Source: Amphibalanus amphitrite
Taxonomy: Eukaryota > Arthropoda > Thecostraca > Balanomorpha > Balanidae
NCBI RefSeq assembly: GCF_019059575.1
Contig: NW_024881695.1
Coordinates: 310,001 to 374,000 of the forward strand
Direction of reading: 5' to 3'
Length of the DNA: 64,000 nucleotides
Positions 54,355-63,356 of this stretch are shown here, in pieces. Below the pieces are notes generated by a model. The model saw only the letters and a list, made by a program, of their open reading frames with translations, had not been told where the DNA came from and searched no databases. The position numbers were made by a program, and so were the translations under genes. Within the stretch, counting starts at the first letter, position 1. Every line of letters starts with the position of its first letter.

Positions 54355-57198
54355 TGACTGACAGACAGACGACTTATCGACAGACTTGACGAGGACAACA
54401 GGTGGGAAGGCGGCGGTGTCGATTATTTACACACATGCTTGAATGCACTGTGAGAATGGGTCAGCTTTAATGTCCGTTAAATACTAGATACCTTGAATGG
54501 TTCTCGGGTTTAATCGGATTATCCAGACCTTTGACGAACATCTGAACAAATTAACAAGGAACGAGTAAAATTGAAGCCGTCGTTTCGTTCTCAACTAATG
54601 CTATGCCCTAATTGAACAACTAACCGCATTGATCTCCTCCTTTACAAACAAAAGTCCATGTTCAATCGTTCTTTGACAGCATAATTGTTTGTCACTGACC
54701 TGGCACGGCCCCGGCACGCTCCCGACTTGCGCCCGACCGTCCGTCCCGCTCCGACTCGCTAATCCGCTGCTCCGCCCTGATCCCTTCCCATGCGGCAGAC
54801 CGCCCCCCCGCATTTCTTCCGAGAGCCCAGCTGACCGGCGCCGTTCGGCCGCGGGGTGAGTGATTAATGGCACGCGGTTGTTCCTATTCTTTCCTTGGAT
54901 AGTATAACTTAATCACCAGGACAGCTAATGATCTAAATGTGTAGCGTACTACTGTATTTTGCCGTGTCGTAAGGAATCTGAGCGCAAAGCAATTCTGTGA
55001 GTCGATTGAGGTGATATCGAACGATTTATGAATTATAAGAATAAGTTGGACTGCTTCCCATTAAACGTTCTACTTTACTTTGGAGACCGAACTATAATTA
55101 CAGTTTAAAGTTAACCATAAGCCCGTCTATTTCACTTACATTACTCCATACGACGAAATGACACGGCAAAATACAAAGTACAGCGTGATGGCACGTAGAA
55201 TATTTCAAACTACTTGAGAATAAGGACCTAACAGATGCTGCATAAAAATTATTAGCCGATCAGATAAATCTGAGGTGTGAGCTACTGATTCTAACCCGAA
55301 ATTAACCTGAGATATCCAAAATGAGGGCCGGTAAATGACGATAATGGACTGACGATATTTCGCAACGAGGTATAGAATTAACTGGAACCGAACAAAATAA
55401 ACAGAACAAGAAACATTTTAATGCTGGGAAACTTAGCTACGGAACTACCATCACCAAACTATACGCCATCAGTGATCAGCCGGCCGGCCGGCCGGTTCAG
55501 CCGCACCGCTAGCACAGACCGCTGATGTGAGACAAATCATTTGCGCCGCCGGCATCCTCGTGATTAGTGGACCCATCGTGACCCACACGATATCCCCCCA
55601 GTCTTGTCACCTGCAAAGCCCACTGAAGTGCCCCGGCGCCGCCATAAACGTGTTTAAACTTCCCGATCGCTCCCCATTTGTGATCTCATTTCCCAACTAA
55701 CTCTGAAAGAATCGTTCCTCTATCCCCGGTTTATTCACAAAAGCGGAGAGATCAAATTAGCCAAAGACTTTACACCGACCAATTCTAAAAAAAGAAATTG
55801 ATATCAACTTTAAGATAACGGCGCTAATAACCTATTTCCCTAAGAGCTAGTGGCACGAATGGCAAACCAAGGTAACAAAGTGCAATCAAACCCGGAAGCC
55901 GGACGATAGGCCAGTCAGATAATTAACATGCGCAGGCAGAAAGCATTCTTTCCCCCCCCCTTCAGAGATTAACCCGGGGAGCACCCCTGATGAGCGGAGC
56001 AGAGCCCGACCACGACGCCACGCCACAATGCCAGGTGTCAGGGCACGCCTCCCCTGTGACCCTGCTAATGACCCCCATCGATTACCCCCACACACCACAC
56101 TCACATACACTCACACCTATTCTACTGACCCCTCTAATCAGATCCATCAGTAACCAATAAGGCCGGATTAATCACCTCAGGGAGAGAGAGAGACCAGGGC
56201 GGCAAACAGGGCACATGATAAGGAAAAGATGGGCTGAGCAGACTTGTGCCACCAGTGCTAACCCTTTGGTGCTGGGTGCCAAATTTGATACAATGGCTGG
56301 CTGGGTGGCGCTGAGCTGACCGTTGAATGACAAGAGATTGAGATGCGCAGACGAGGCGTGGTTCCGGCGCAGACTGCGAATGTGACCGGCGAACAGATCT
56401 TGGCTCCGTTCAGGGACTTACTTGTTTACTGGCGTTAACCCTCTGGGTCGTCGAGCCGGCGGCGAGAAGCTGGCCATGGCCGGAGAGATGAGGGCAGGCG
56501 GCGCAGACCCGTTCACCTCTGGCGTCACCACCGACTCCACTGTCTGACTCTGTCTGTCCTTGTTCTCCTGAGGCCTCTCCTCTCTCTTTTCTGCCCTTTT
56601 GTATCCCTCTCGCCGCCTCCTCGGGCCATCTTCTGAATCCTCAACTTTGCTCCGCCCCTTTTCTTCCGATATCGGTTGCGTGTTCCGTCAAAACGGTCCA
56701 TTTTTCCATAAGTTTGATCCCAATTTTGAACCTTGACTTGTCCAGCTTCCGCAGCGCACCCTCCGGCAGGCCGTAGTCATGGTGATATTCCATCTCTTGT
56801 GGATGCTCCTCCTACTTCGAATTACCCCTCTTCTGATAGGTGGAAACTCATAAGCCGCCACACCTTCCCACGAAAATGTAGCCTCAGGGCCAGCTGTCAC
56901 GGCATCGTTGGCTCCGCCCACATTTCCATTCTCCATTCGAGTAGAGTCCTTCTGGCTGCGCGGATTGCTCTGTTGGTCCGCCCAATGTGCCTTACAGACT
57001 GGTTGGGGGCTGCTTCTTGGATATATTCGGCGATCCTGTGAATTTGAATGAGAACGGTGCAGAATGTACTACGCCGAGCGCCCTTTACTGTGGCACTGGG
57101 CTCACGGCGTCGGTGACTTCGATCGGCTGCTCTACATTTCACCGGATTTTGGCTGGGCTAAGCGATCTGTATCCTTTTCTTCCTTGTTACCCTTGTAA

Positions 57199-57630
57199 TC
57201 AAAACTGGTGGTAGCGCGCGTCCTCGGATTGTTGTCTTTCTTTCAGCCGTTTGAGTATAGATGTGTTCCTGTCGATCAGGCGCCGCCCCCGAGAGGTTAT
57301 AGGTTTTTGTTTTTGGTTACTGCGTCGGTTGCACGCTTCCCAGACCCTCCTGGAATCTAATGATTTTTTTTTCTTGCCGAGCTGGCGGTACTTCAGAACA
57401 TCTTCTATGGTCTTCAAAACAGGATTTTTCTTTTCTCCCTCTGCGTTCCCTCTCTTTGACCTTAGCCGCATTCCTGACGTCGGTCGCTGGGGAAGGGGAG
57501 GGCGGCGCGGCGGTTCCGTGTTTTCCGATGGCGCTCGTATCCGGGTTATCTGGGAACGACGCTGGCCACCTGGTGGGGTTTGGGGGAGGGGATCGAAAGG
57601 CGACTTCTTTCCCAGGGAGAGCTTCGCCAA
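57199..57630 (-). CDS. Open frame of unknown function in 5' LTR (143 aa)
   Basis: Identical to the frame at 46373-46804: Pro-rich start, basic helical body, no recognised domain. It begins about 0.9 kb inside the LTR, in the sense direction. Confidence 0.22.
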   Translation of the reverse strand: MAKLSLGKKSPFDPLPQTPPGGQRRSQITRIRAPSENTEPPRRPPLPQRPTSGMRLRSKRGNAEGEKKNPVLKTIEDVLKYRQLGKKKKSLDSRRVWEACNRRSNQKQKPITSRGRRLIDRNTSILKRLKERQQSEDARYHQF

Positions 57631-58559
57631 AGCAGGTGCGGTCCGGTATTATGTTCCTGCCGCTGCGTGTTTTCCAGGCGGTCCCGTGTTTCTGATGGGC
57701 GTAGGTCCGGGCCAGTGGCATGCCATTTCGTCTGTTCAGCTTCGAAAATTGATGTGTTTGCTTCAAAACTGCCCTTGTGTTCCGTGTCTGAGGCGCAGCT
57801 GCAGCGATTTGAATCTGTCGCCGGGTCGGTCCCCACTCCCCTCCTTCGGTGATGGTCCGGCTGGATAAATGTCACCCATCGGGGTGCCGAACTTGGGACC
57901 AAGTCCTGTTTTCCAAGGTTCAATTTGATTAATGACTCGCCACTTGATACTTAATGCGCCCCGGTATGCTATTTGCCGACTTCAGATCCGGGTTCCCACG
58001 AAGTGGGGGTGGTCGCCACAGTGGACCCTCGTTGTCAAAGCCGGCGGCCCCCTCGTGCCCTGTCGGCGGTCGGCTGTTATGACCGCTTTTGGCCGCTGAC
58101 GCCGCGCAGCTGTCGTGGCGGGTGTCTGTTTGAAGCAGTTTGCTTTTGTGCCAAAACGTTTGAAATGTTAGAACCGAGAAATACAATGCTTGTAGGAGTT
58201 GTTGTTCAGCAGACGGGCGGCGATCCCGGATCTCGAATAACGGTACTAAGCCCGTTATGCCGCTCCGACACCCTTTTGACGATGTGGCCGGGCTAAAAAT
58301 GGATGTTTTCGATATCTCGGCGCGGTGGGGACTGGTGGCCAGATGGGACGCTGATCGGCCGTAGCGCCGTAGCCCGTGTTTGCAGTCAGGAACAGAACTA
58401 AATTGAAGTTAGAAAAAAGGTCTTCGTTGCAGCCAATGATGCTATTTGCAAAAAATGATAGAAAATGTAACCGCACAAACGTTACATTTTCTATCCTCTT
58501 CTTTGAGTCGCGCCGCGGGGTTAAGTTGTAGTCTTATGTTGAGGTCCGCCAGCGTTACA

Positions 58560-58563
58560 GTAG
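58560..58563. repeat. Target site duplication, right
   Basis: GTAG follows GTTACA, the outer end of the 5' LTR, and matches 38682-38685. Confidence 0.92.
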
Positions 58564-58955
58564 CGGCTTTGGTGGCGGTTTATTTAATGTGCGCGGGCAC
58601 TGCTCCGTTTACTGTGCATACGGATAATTTAGGAGTTAGATATAATTTAGACAAAGGAAGGTGTCCTAGGTCGTGGCTTCCTATTTTATTACTTTTGTTC
58701 TCTAGGCGTAATTTTTCAGTTCGTTATATCGCTTCCAGTAGTAACCCCGCCGATGCGCCGTCACGTGACCTCGGCCTGTGACCTGGCGCGATCAGCCGAT
58801 CGCTGTCCGCCAATGAGAGGCATTCGCGCCAAAGAGGTGACCAATCGGATGCAGCGCCATGTGGCGTGATATGTGACTGTTCACTTTGTGCTTGGCTGTC
58901 GGTTTAGTCTCGACTCAGGTGTGGTCACAAATACACGGCCCGAGCAGGGCCAACA
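58564..58955 (+). pseudogene. Rest of the left RT arm (RNase H end and 3' flank)
   Basis: Continues the interrupted left copy: AALVAVYLMC, the TDN motif (VHTDNLGV) and SSSNPADAPSRDLGL, stop at 58779-58781. About 170 bp of 3' non-coding sequence with two CCAAT words follows, up to the palindrome loop at 58956. It mirrors 58967-59358. Confidence 0.9.
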
Positions 58956-58966
58956 TCTTGATGTTC
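58956..58966. repeat. Loop of the 1667-bp inverted repeat
   Basis: TCTTGATGTTC separates the two arms (...GGGCCAACA and TGTTGGCCC...). Mirror positions sum to 117922. Ignoring the LTR element, each arm is 1667 bp. Confidence 0.93.
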
Positions 58967-60633
58967 TGTTGGCCCTGCTCGGGCCGTGTATTTGTGACCA
59001 CACCTGAGTCGAGACTAAACCGACAGCCAAGCACAAAGTGAACAGTCACATATCACGCCACATGGCGCTGCATCCGATTGGTCACCTCTTTGGCGCGAAT
59101 GCCTCTCATTGGCGGACAGCGATCGGCTGATCGCGCCAGGTCACAGGCCGAGGTCACGTGACGGCGCATCGGCGGGGTTACTACTGGAAGCGATATAACG
59201 AACTGAAAAATTACGCCTAGAGAACAAAAGTAATAAAATAGGAAGCCACGACCTAGGACACCTTCCTTTGTCTAAATTATATCTAACTCCTAAATTATCC
59301 GTATGCACTGTAAACGGAGCAGTGCCCGCGCACATTAAATAAACCGCCACCAAAGCCGCTACATATTCCGCAACATAAATCGGAAGGGCGAACCGAAATC
59401 TCGCCGAAATTGGGGCGCAGCCCGGGCGCACGATACCAATACAAAACGGAGTGGCGTCGACAAAAACCGAACGGTCATGCGCCTCCGACCACGCACATCG
59501 ATCTTGCCACCGCCAAACCACATCATCGGCCAAATACGGCACAATGGCAGCGCACGCGGCACAGTCTCCGTCCCTGACCGCCGCCACAACCTCGAGAGGC
59601 AGCTTAAATAGAGGCCTTACAAAATTAACATAACCCGCCAGACGATGTCGCACCGTCGACGGCCAAGACGGACAGCACTCAGCTACCGCCGTACGAAGGG
59701 GTAGCAAAACATCACGTCGCACACGCGCCGAACTCTCGCGCAAATTCAGCTCAACCCCCAAAAATACAATGCTCGACACCGGTGACAATATAGATTTCTC
59801 AAAATTAATGCATAAGCCCACATCCGTCAAAAACCGAACAATACCACCGAGGGATGCAAAGTCCCGAGCAAGAAACAGAAAATCATCTAAATACACAACG
59901 CCGCGAACACCAGGAAAACGCTCCTCCACCAGTTTAACAGTGACACAAGAGAAATGCTGCATCTCAGCAGGCGCATGTTTATAACCCATCGGCAATCTCG
60001 TAAACAAATATGTATGATTATCATATAATACCCCAAAGTTACGTTGCGTGCTCGGACATAAAGGAATATGGTAAAAGCCATCGCGCAAATCAATCTTAAT
60101 CGCCCATACAAAACCCTGAGACGATAAATCTAACGCTCTGTCAATAGAAGGCAAATTGCATGGACGGGCCGACAATAGTGGAGTCAAATCAGACAGATCG
60201 TAAACCAAACGCGCAACCGACTCAGATTTCGCAACCGGGAAAAGACGGTAGCAAGCCAGCGGGTTCCCCGGCCGCAAAACCCCCGCCGACACAAACGAAT
60301 GCACCGCCGCGTCCATCAGCGCAGACCGAGGAGTCGCCCGCCAGATCGGCGGCACCACAGAAGGCACTCGTAACTTGAGGCCTCGAGCCAGAACACTGTG
60401 TACCCGATGATGGCGCACGTAATAGTCTGGCCTCACTTGCACCGACACCGGCGGCCGCACTCTGGCCTCACTCGACACGCGGCGCCGCCCGCCGCCGGCA
60501 AACGGCGACGCCGCCCACGCCGCACCCCGGTCGGCCCGCGCAGACGGAGCCGACCCACCACCACTCTGAGGAGCCGCCCGCTCAAGGAGCCCCAGCAGCG
60601 CCCCGAGGGCACAGCCAGCGCCCCCCGCCGCCA
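58967..60633 (-). repeat. Right arm of the 1667-bp inverted repeat
   Basis: Exact mirror of 58564-58955 plus 37411-38685, with two substitutions and no indels noted. The arm ends at 60633, where the left copy is truncated. The gene in this arm continues upstream to about 61058. Confidence 0.92.
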
Positions 60634-60761
60634 GAAACTGCTCCGCCGGCAGCGGCGCCGGCAGCGGCGGCGGCGGCGGCAGCGGCGGCGGCGGCAGCAG
60701 CGGCAGCGACGGCGGCGGCAGCGGCGGCGGCGGCAGCGGCGGCAGCGACGGCGGCGGCAGC

Positions 60762-60795
<34 letters not shown>

Positions 60796-61058
60796 CCAGC
60801 AACAACGGCGACGACGGCGGCAGCAGCCCCAGGTCGACGCCGCACGAACCTCCACCAGCAGCGCCATCTGTGGCCGCGGCGCCACACTCCAGCAGGGCAG
60901 CCGAGGTACTCTCTCCAGCAGTGGGCAGAGCTGGAGAGTCTGCGGGCGGCAGGAGACCGGAGAGGGGAGCCGAGACCGTCGCCCCCACCGCCCGCAGCGC
61001 CGTCCGAATTCTAACGTCGCGACGCGGCCGGCGGCGCGGCGCCCCTGGGCGGCACTCG
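59141..61058 (-). CDS. Reverse transcriptase-RNase H, hepadna/DIRS-like, uninterrupted copy
   Basis: Read from high to low coordinates: an Ala/Pro/Leu-rich N-terminal part, a proline-rich spacer encoded by CGG/CAG-type triplets (about 60640-60830), then a reverse transcriptase with YRLFPVAKSESVARLVYDLS, IDLRDGFYHIPL (motif A), LPMGYKHAPAEM (B), YLDDFLFLA (C) and IVFLGVELN. RNase H follows with FVDATP, AEYVAALVA, HTDNLGV and NPADAPSR, giving the four acidic positions D-E-D-D. The DATP opening, the TDN strand and the NPADxPSR-xLGL end resemble hepadnavirus polymerase, which also has a spacer before RT; DIRS-like elements share part of this. No integrase, Gag, envelope or terminal-protein domain is visible. 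The true start is unknown: the frame stays open past 61058 into integrin-derived DNA by chance. Stop at 59141-59143. Confidence 0.8.
60640..60830. repeat. Imperfect CGG/CAG triplet repeat
   Basis: Runs of GGCGGC/CAGCGG triplets encode the proline/leucine-rich spacer of the RT protein on the minus strand and give spurious long Ala, Arg and Gln-Arg frames elsewhere. Confidence 0.9.
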
Positions 61059-61083
61059 CAGTCACATATCACGCCACATGGCG
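61059..61083. repeat. 25-bp templated insert at the RT/integrin junction
   Basis: Identical to 59043-59067 (3' flank of the RT gene, same strand). It lies exactly between the RT-derived sequence and the integrin copy and overlaps the latter by GCG. GGCACTCGC (61051-61059) before it and GCGAGTGCC (61081-61089) after it form a 9-bp inverted repeat. Confidence 0.85.
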
Positions 61084-61464
61084 AGTGCCGAGTGCGGCTG
61101 CCGGGCGGGGTATTGATGGGATCCCAGAGTGTTTGCACTGTACGCTGAGGTTGTGTATGTCGGGAGCCGTCAAGTGGACGCCGATTGCGCTGCCGCGAGA
61201 TAGCGACATAGCTGTCGTGATATCAGCATTAGATCAGCGCCTATGCTAACGGCCAACCCAGGCGACTGTTCAGTCCAATCTAGTCATACGTATCCGTCAG
61301 GCTTGAATGTCCGTCTACCAAATGAGCGTTTTGTATCTTGGATGGACTTCATAACTCAAATGTTTTTTTTTTTTAAGTGTTGACGCCGCTTAGTGCTTAC
61401 ACTTGTATTCACCATCCTGGTACTCTATGACTGCTAACATTTCCCCTCTGCTGCGTTTTTCCAG

Positions 61465-61693
61465 CGTCACGTTCCAGGCCTGTTTCAAGATGGAGTCGCT
61501 TGAGCAGCTGAAGACTACTGTGAACCTCGAGTACCGCCTGGAGGCAGAGACCTTCCAGCCGGACCGGCGCTTCTCCAGAGTTCGCTTCCTGGAAGGTCTG
61601 CCCGAGCGGCGCCACGTGGTCGAGAGGACGCTGCCGCTGAGCGCCGATAACACCCGCGAGTACTTCTGTCAGGAGGAGACTATGTTCATCAAG
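61465..61693 (+). pseudogene. Second copy of integrin exon 10
   Basis: Same length and splice sites as 19679-19907; one silent change (ACC to ACT). Flanking intron sequence also differs by only about 1 percent. Confidence 0.9.
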
Positions 61694-61788
61694 GTGCGGA
61701 ACTCTCGGCCCGGGGATGCGGTGGGAAAAGGCAGGGAGGGCATACATTTTTATCGATACTATGATAAATCCTCTGCTAATTTTTCATG

Positions 61789-61849
61789 AGCATCCGATGT
61801 GCATTTCTCTTGTGTCACTGTTAAACTGGTGGAGGAGCATCCGATGACA
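61789..61849. repeat. Templated filler: 38 bp of RT gene between two GAGCATCCGATG copies
   Basis: 61801-61838 equals 38087-38124 of the RT left arm. GAGCATCCGATG stands on both sides of it (61789-61800 and 61835-61846), the first from integrin intron 10. The second is joined straight to exon 15 sequence. Microhomologies of 3-4 bases (GCA, GAGC) mark the switches. Confidence 0.88.
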
Positions 61850-62333
61850 GTACGAGGACGGCTCCGAGTACGAGTCAGAGTACGACGGCTCCACCTACCA
61901 GGGCGCCACCGGCGGCCGCGCGCGCCGCCCTGGCGGCCGCCGGCGCGGCTACTACCGCCGCCGCCGGCCGATTGGCGGCGCCACCGGCGGCAACCAGTCG
62001 TACACGTACCGTCGCCAGTACGAGTCGCGCCGGCCGCTGCCCGCTGACGGACTGGGGCCCGTCGACCTGGCCACGCGCCGGGATGAGCTCAGCTCGCGCC
62101 GCGTCCAGGGAGGCGTCGAGAGGGTGGAGGACCTGGGTGATGGCACGCGGCGCACCTACCAGGCTCACCGCGACCTGGACGGCGGCGACGGCTTCGAGCG
62201 CGAGCTGACTACCGAGGAGGACCGGCGCACGCGGCGCGATGTCGGCGTCAGGAGGCGCCGCGAGCGGGAGATGGTGGTGATGCCAGAGGCGGTGACGTCG
62301 CCGTCCGGAGAGGTGCAGCAGGTGGTGTTCTTT
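61846..62333 (+). pseudogene. Second copy of the 3' third of integrin exon 15
   Basis: Corresponds to 24288-24775 with no indel and 15 silent substitutions; protein unchanged, including the RRTRRD cleavage-like site. Starts abruptly after the filler. Donor GTGAGT kept. Confidence 0.9.
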
Positions 62334-62678
62334 GTGAGTACCGCGGCGGGGCGGAGGGCGGGAGGGCAGGGATGGTGTTTAAGCTACTCCGCACCGTAAG
62401 CCACACCGCAATCGTATGGTTAAGTGGCTAATTTGTTGTGCTTTCAGAAGTGTATGGTAGAGATCAACAACATTTCAAAGTGCTCTTTGAGTAGCTGTCT
62501 CGAGGCTCATTCTAGAGTAAATACATTTTCGTCTATTGACAAAAGACAAATCATTTCAGTTCATGTTAGGTTGGCCAGAGCTGCATTTCCTCATTTATGA
62601 CATGTTTTGCCTTTGATATCACTCTATACTGTCCTTGCACTCCTACGCTGGTCTAACCCACCCACCAACCTCCCTCAG
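62334..62678. other. Intron of the second integrin copy, strongly diverged
   Basis: Homologous at both ends to 24776-25096 but hard to align in the middle, in contrast to the nearly unchanged exons. Confidence 0.7.
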
Positions 62679-62900
62679 GACTGCGCGCGCAACACAGCCA
62701 AGTGTGTTCAGTTCCGGTGCCGCATCAACAGCCTGAAGCCGAACCAGTACGCGCTGGTGCACATCCAGGGCCGCATCTGGAACCATACTCTGGTGGAGGA
62801 CTATGACCGCGTCTCCTACGTGTCTATCAAGTCGCGCGCCACGCTGCAGATGGACCCCACCCTGGAGCAGCTGCAGGATGTATCCGATGATGTCTCAATG
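62679..62900 (+). pseudogene. Second copy of integrin exon 16
   Basis: Same 222-bp length and splice sites as 25097-25318. Seven differences, all silent. Confidence 0.9.
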
Positions 62901-63167
62901 GTAGGTGGATAGAGGAATAGGGGAGAGGGGAGGATGGAGAGTGGTGGGTGTTGTGTTCTGCAGTGGCGCGAGAAGAAGGGGCGGATGAGAGGTGCGGTGG
63001 TCGTATGGAGAGAGGATAGAGGAACATCGAGCTCAGCAAACAACGCTGGATATTGAGCGTTCAAGTGTTCCTTCAGCTAAATGTGTTTTGCTAGTCTCGT
63101 TTGATGTTTAACATGTTCGATGTCTGTCAACATGTTCCCCGTCTGACTGTGTGCCGTGCTCCGGCAG

Positions 63168-63356
63168 GCGGAGACGATAGCGTACCCGGCGGTGCCGGCC
63201 AAGGCCGAGGACGGCGGCGTACCCATCTGGGTGATCGTCGTCTCCGTGCTGGCCGGCCTCCTGCTGCTGGCAATCATCTGCCTCATCCTGTGGAAGCTGG
63301 GCTTCTTCAAACGCCGGCGGCCAGACCCGACGCTGAAGTCCAACATCAGCCGCTAG
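63168..63356 (+). pseudogene. Second copy of integrin last exon (TM, GFFKR)
   Basis: Same 189-bp length as 25566-25754, including the TAG stop. Three differences, all silent; transmembrane helix and GFFKRRRP kept. Confidence 0.9.

Larger units (their letters stand above)
38686..58559 (-). mobile_element. LTR retroelement with giant LTRs, non-autonomous (19,874 bp)
   Basis: Two direct repeats (38686-47755 and 49527-58559) enclose 1771 bp. On the minus strand each LTR starts TGTAAC and ends GCTACA. A primer binding site, TGGCGCCCAACGTGGGGC, lies six or seven bases inside the 5' LTR (49519-49502), identical to that used with tRNA-Lys1,2 by several retroviruses and retrotransposons. A purine tract AAAGAAGAGGATAGAAAA directly precedes the 3' LTR (47773-47756). 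A 4-bp GTAG duplication flanks the whole. There is no protease, reverse transcriptase or integrase in the internal region, so another element must supply them. The LTRs differ by one A, 14 bp of GA repeat, a 22-bp deletion and at least one substitution (41081/51921). That makes insertion very recent. It splits the RNase H part of the left RT arm. Confidence 0.93.
49527..58559 (-). repeat. 5' LTR (9033 bp)
   Basis: Runs in element orientation from 58559 (TGTAACGCTGGCGG) to 49527 (GCTACA). It is almost identical to 38686-47755. It has lost 22 bp between CCG repeats near 58547, 14 bp of GA repeat and one A, which together account exactly for the 37-bp length difference; one substitution at 51921. 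Confidence 0.92.

Noticed and set aside
38686..58559. Reading the 9-kb direct repeats as a plain segmental duplication
   Set aside because: TG..CA ends, an 18-base tRNA-Lys primer site inside one repeat, a polypurine tract at the other, and a GTAG duplication absent from the uninterrupted arm fit an LTR element.
61059..61138. Methionine at 61138 as the start of the RT protein
   Set aside because: It lies in integrin intron 9-derived DNA and a templated insert; the frame is open there by chance.
60398..61249. 283-residue plus-strand frame rich in Gln/Arg
   Set aside because: It is the antisense shadow of the RT gene and its triplet-repeat spacer.
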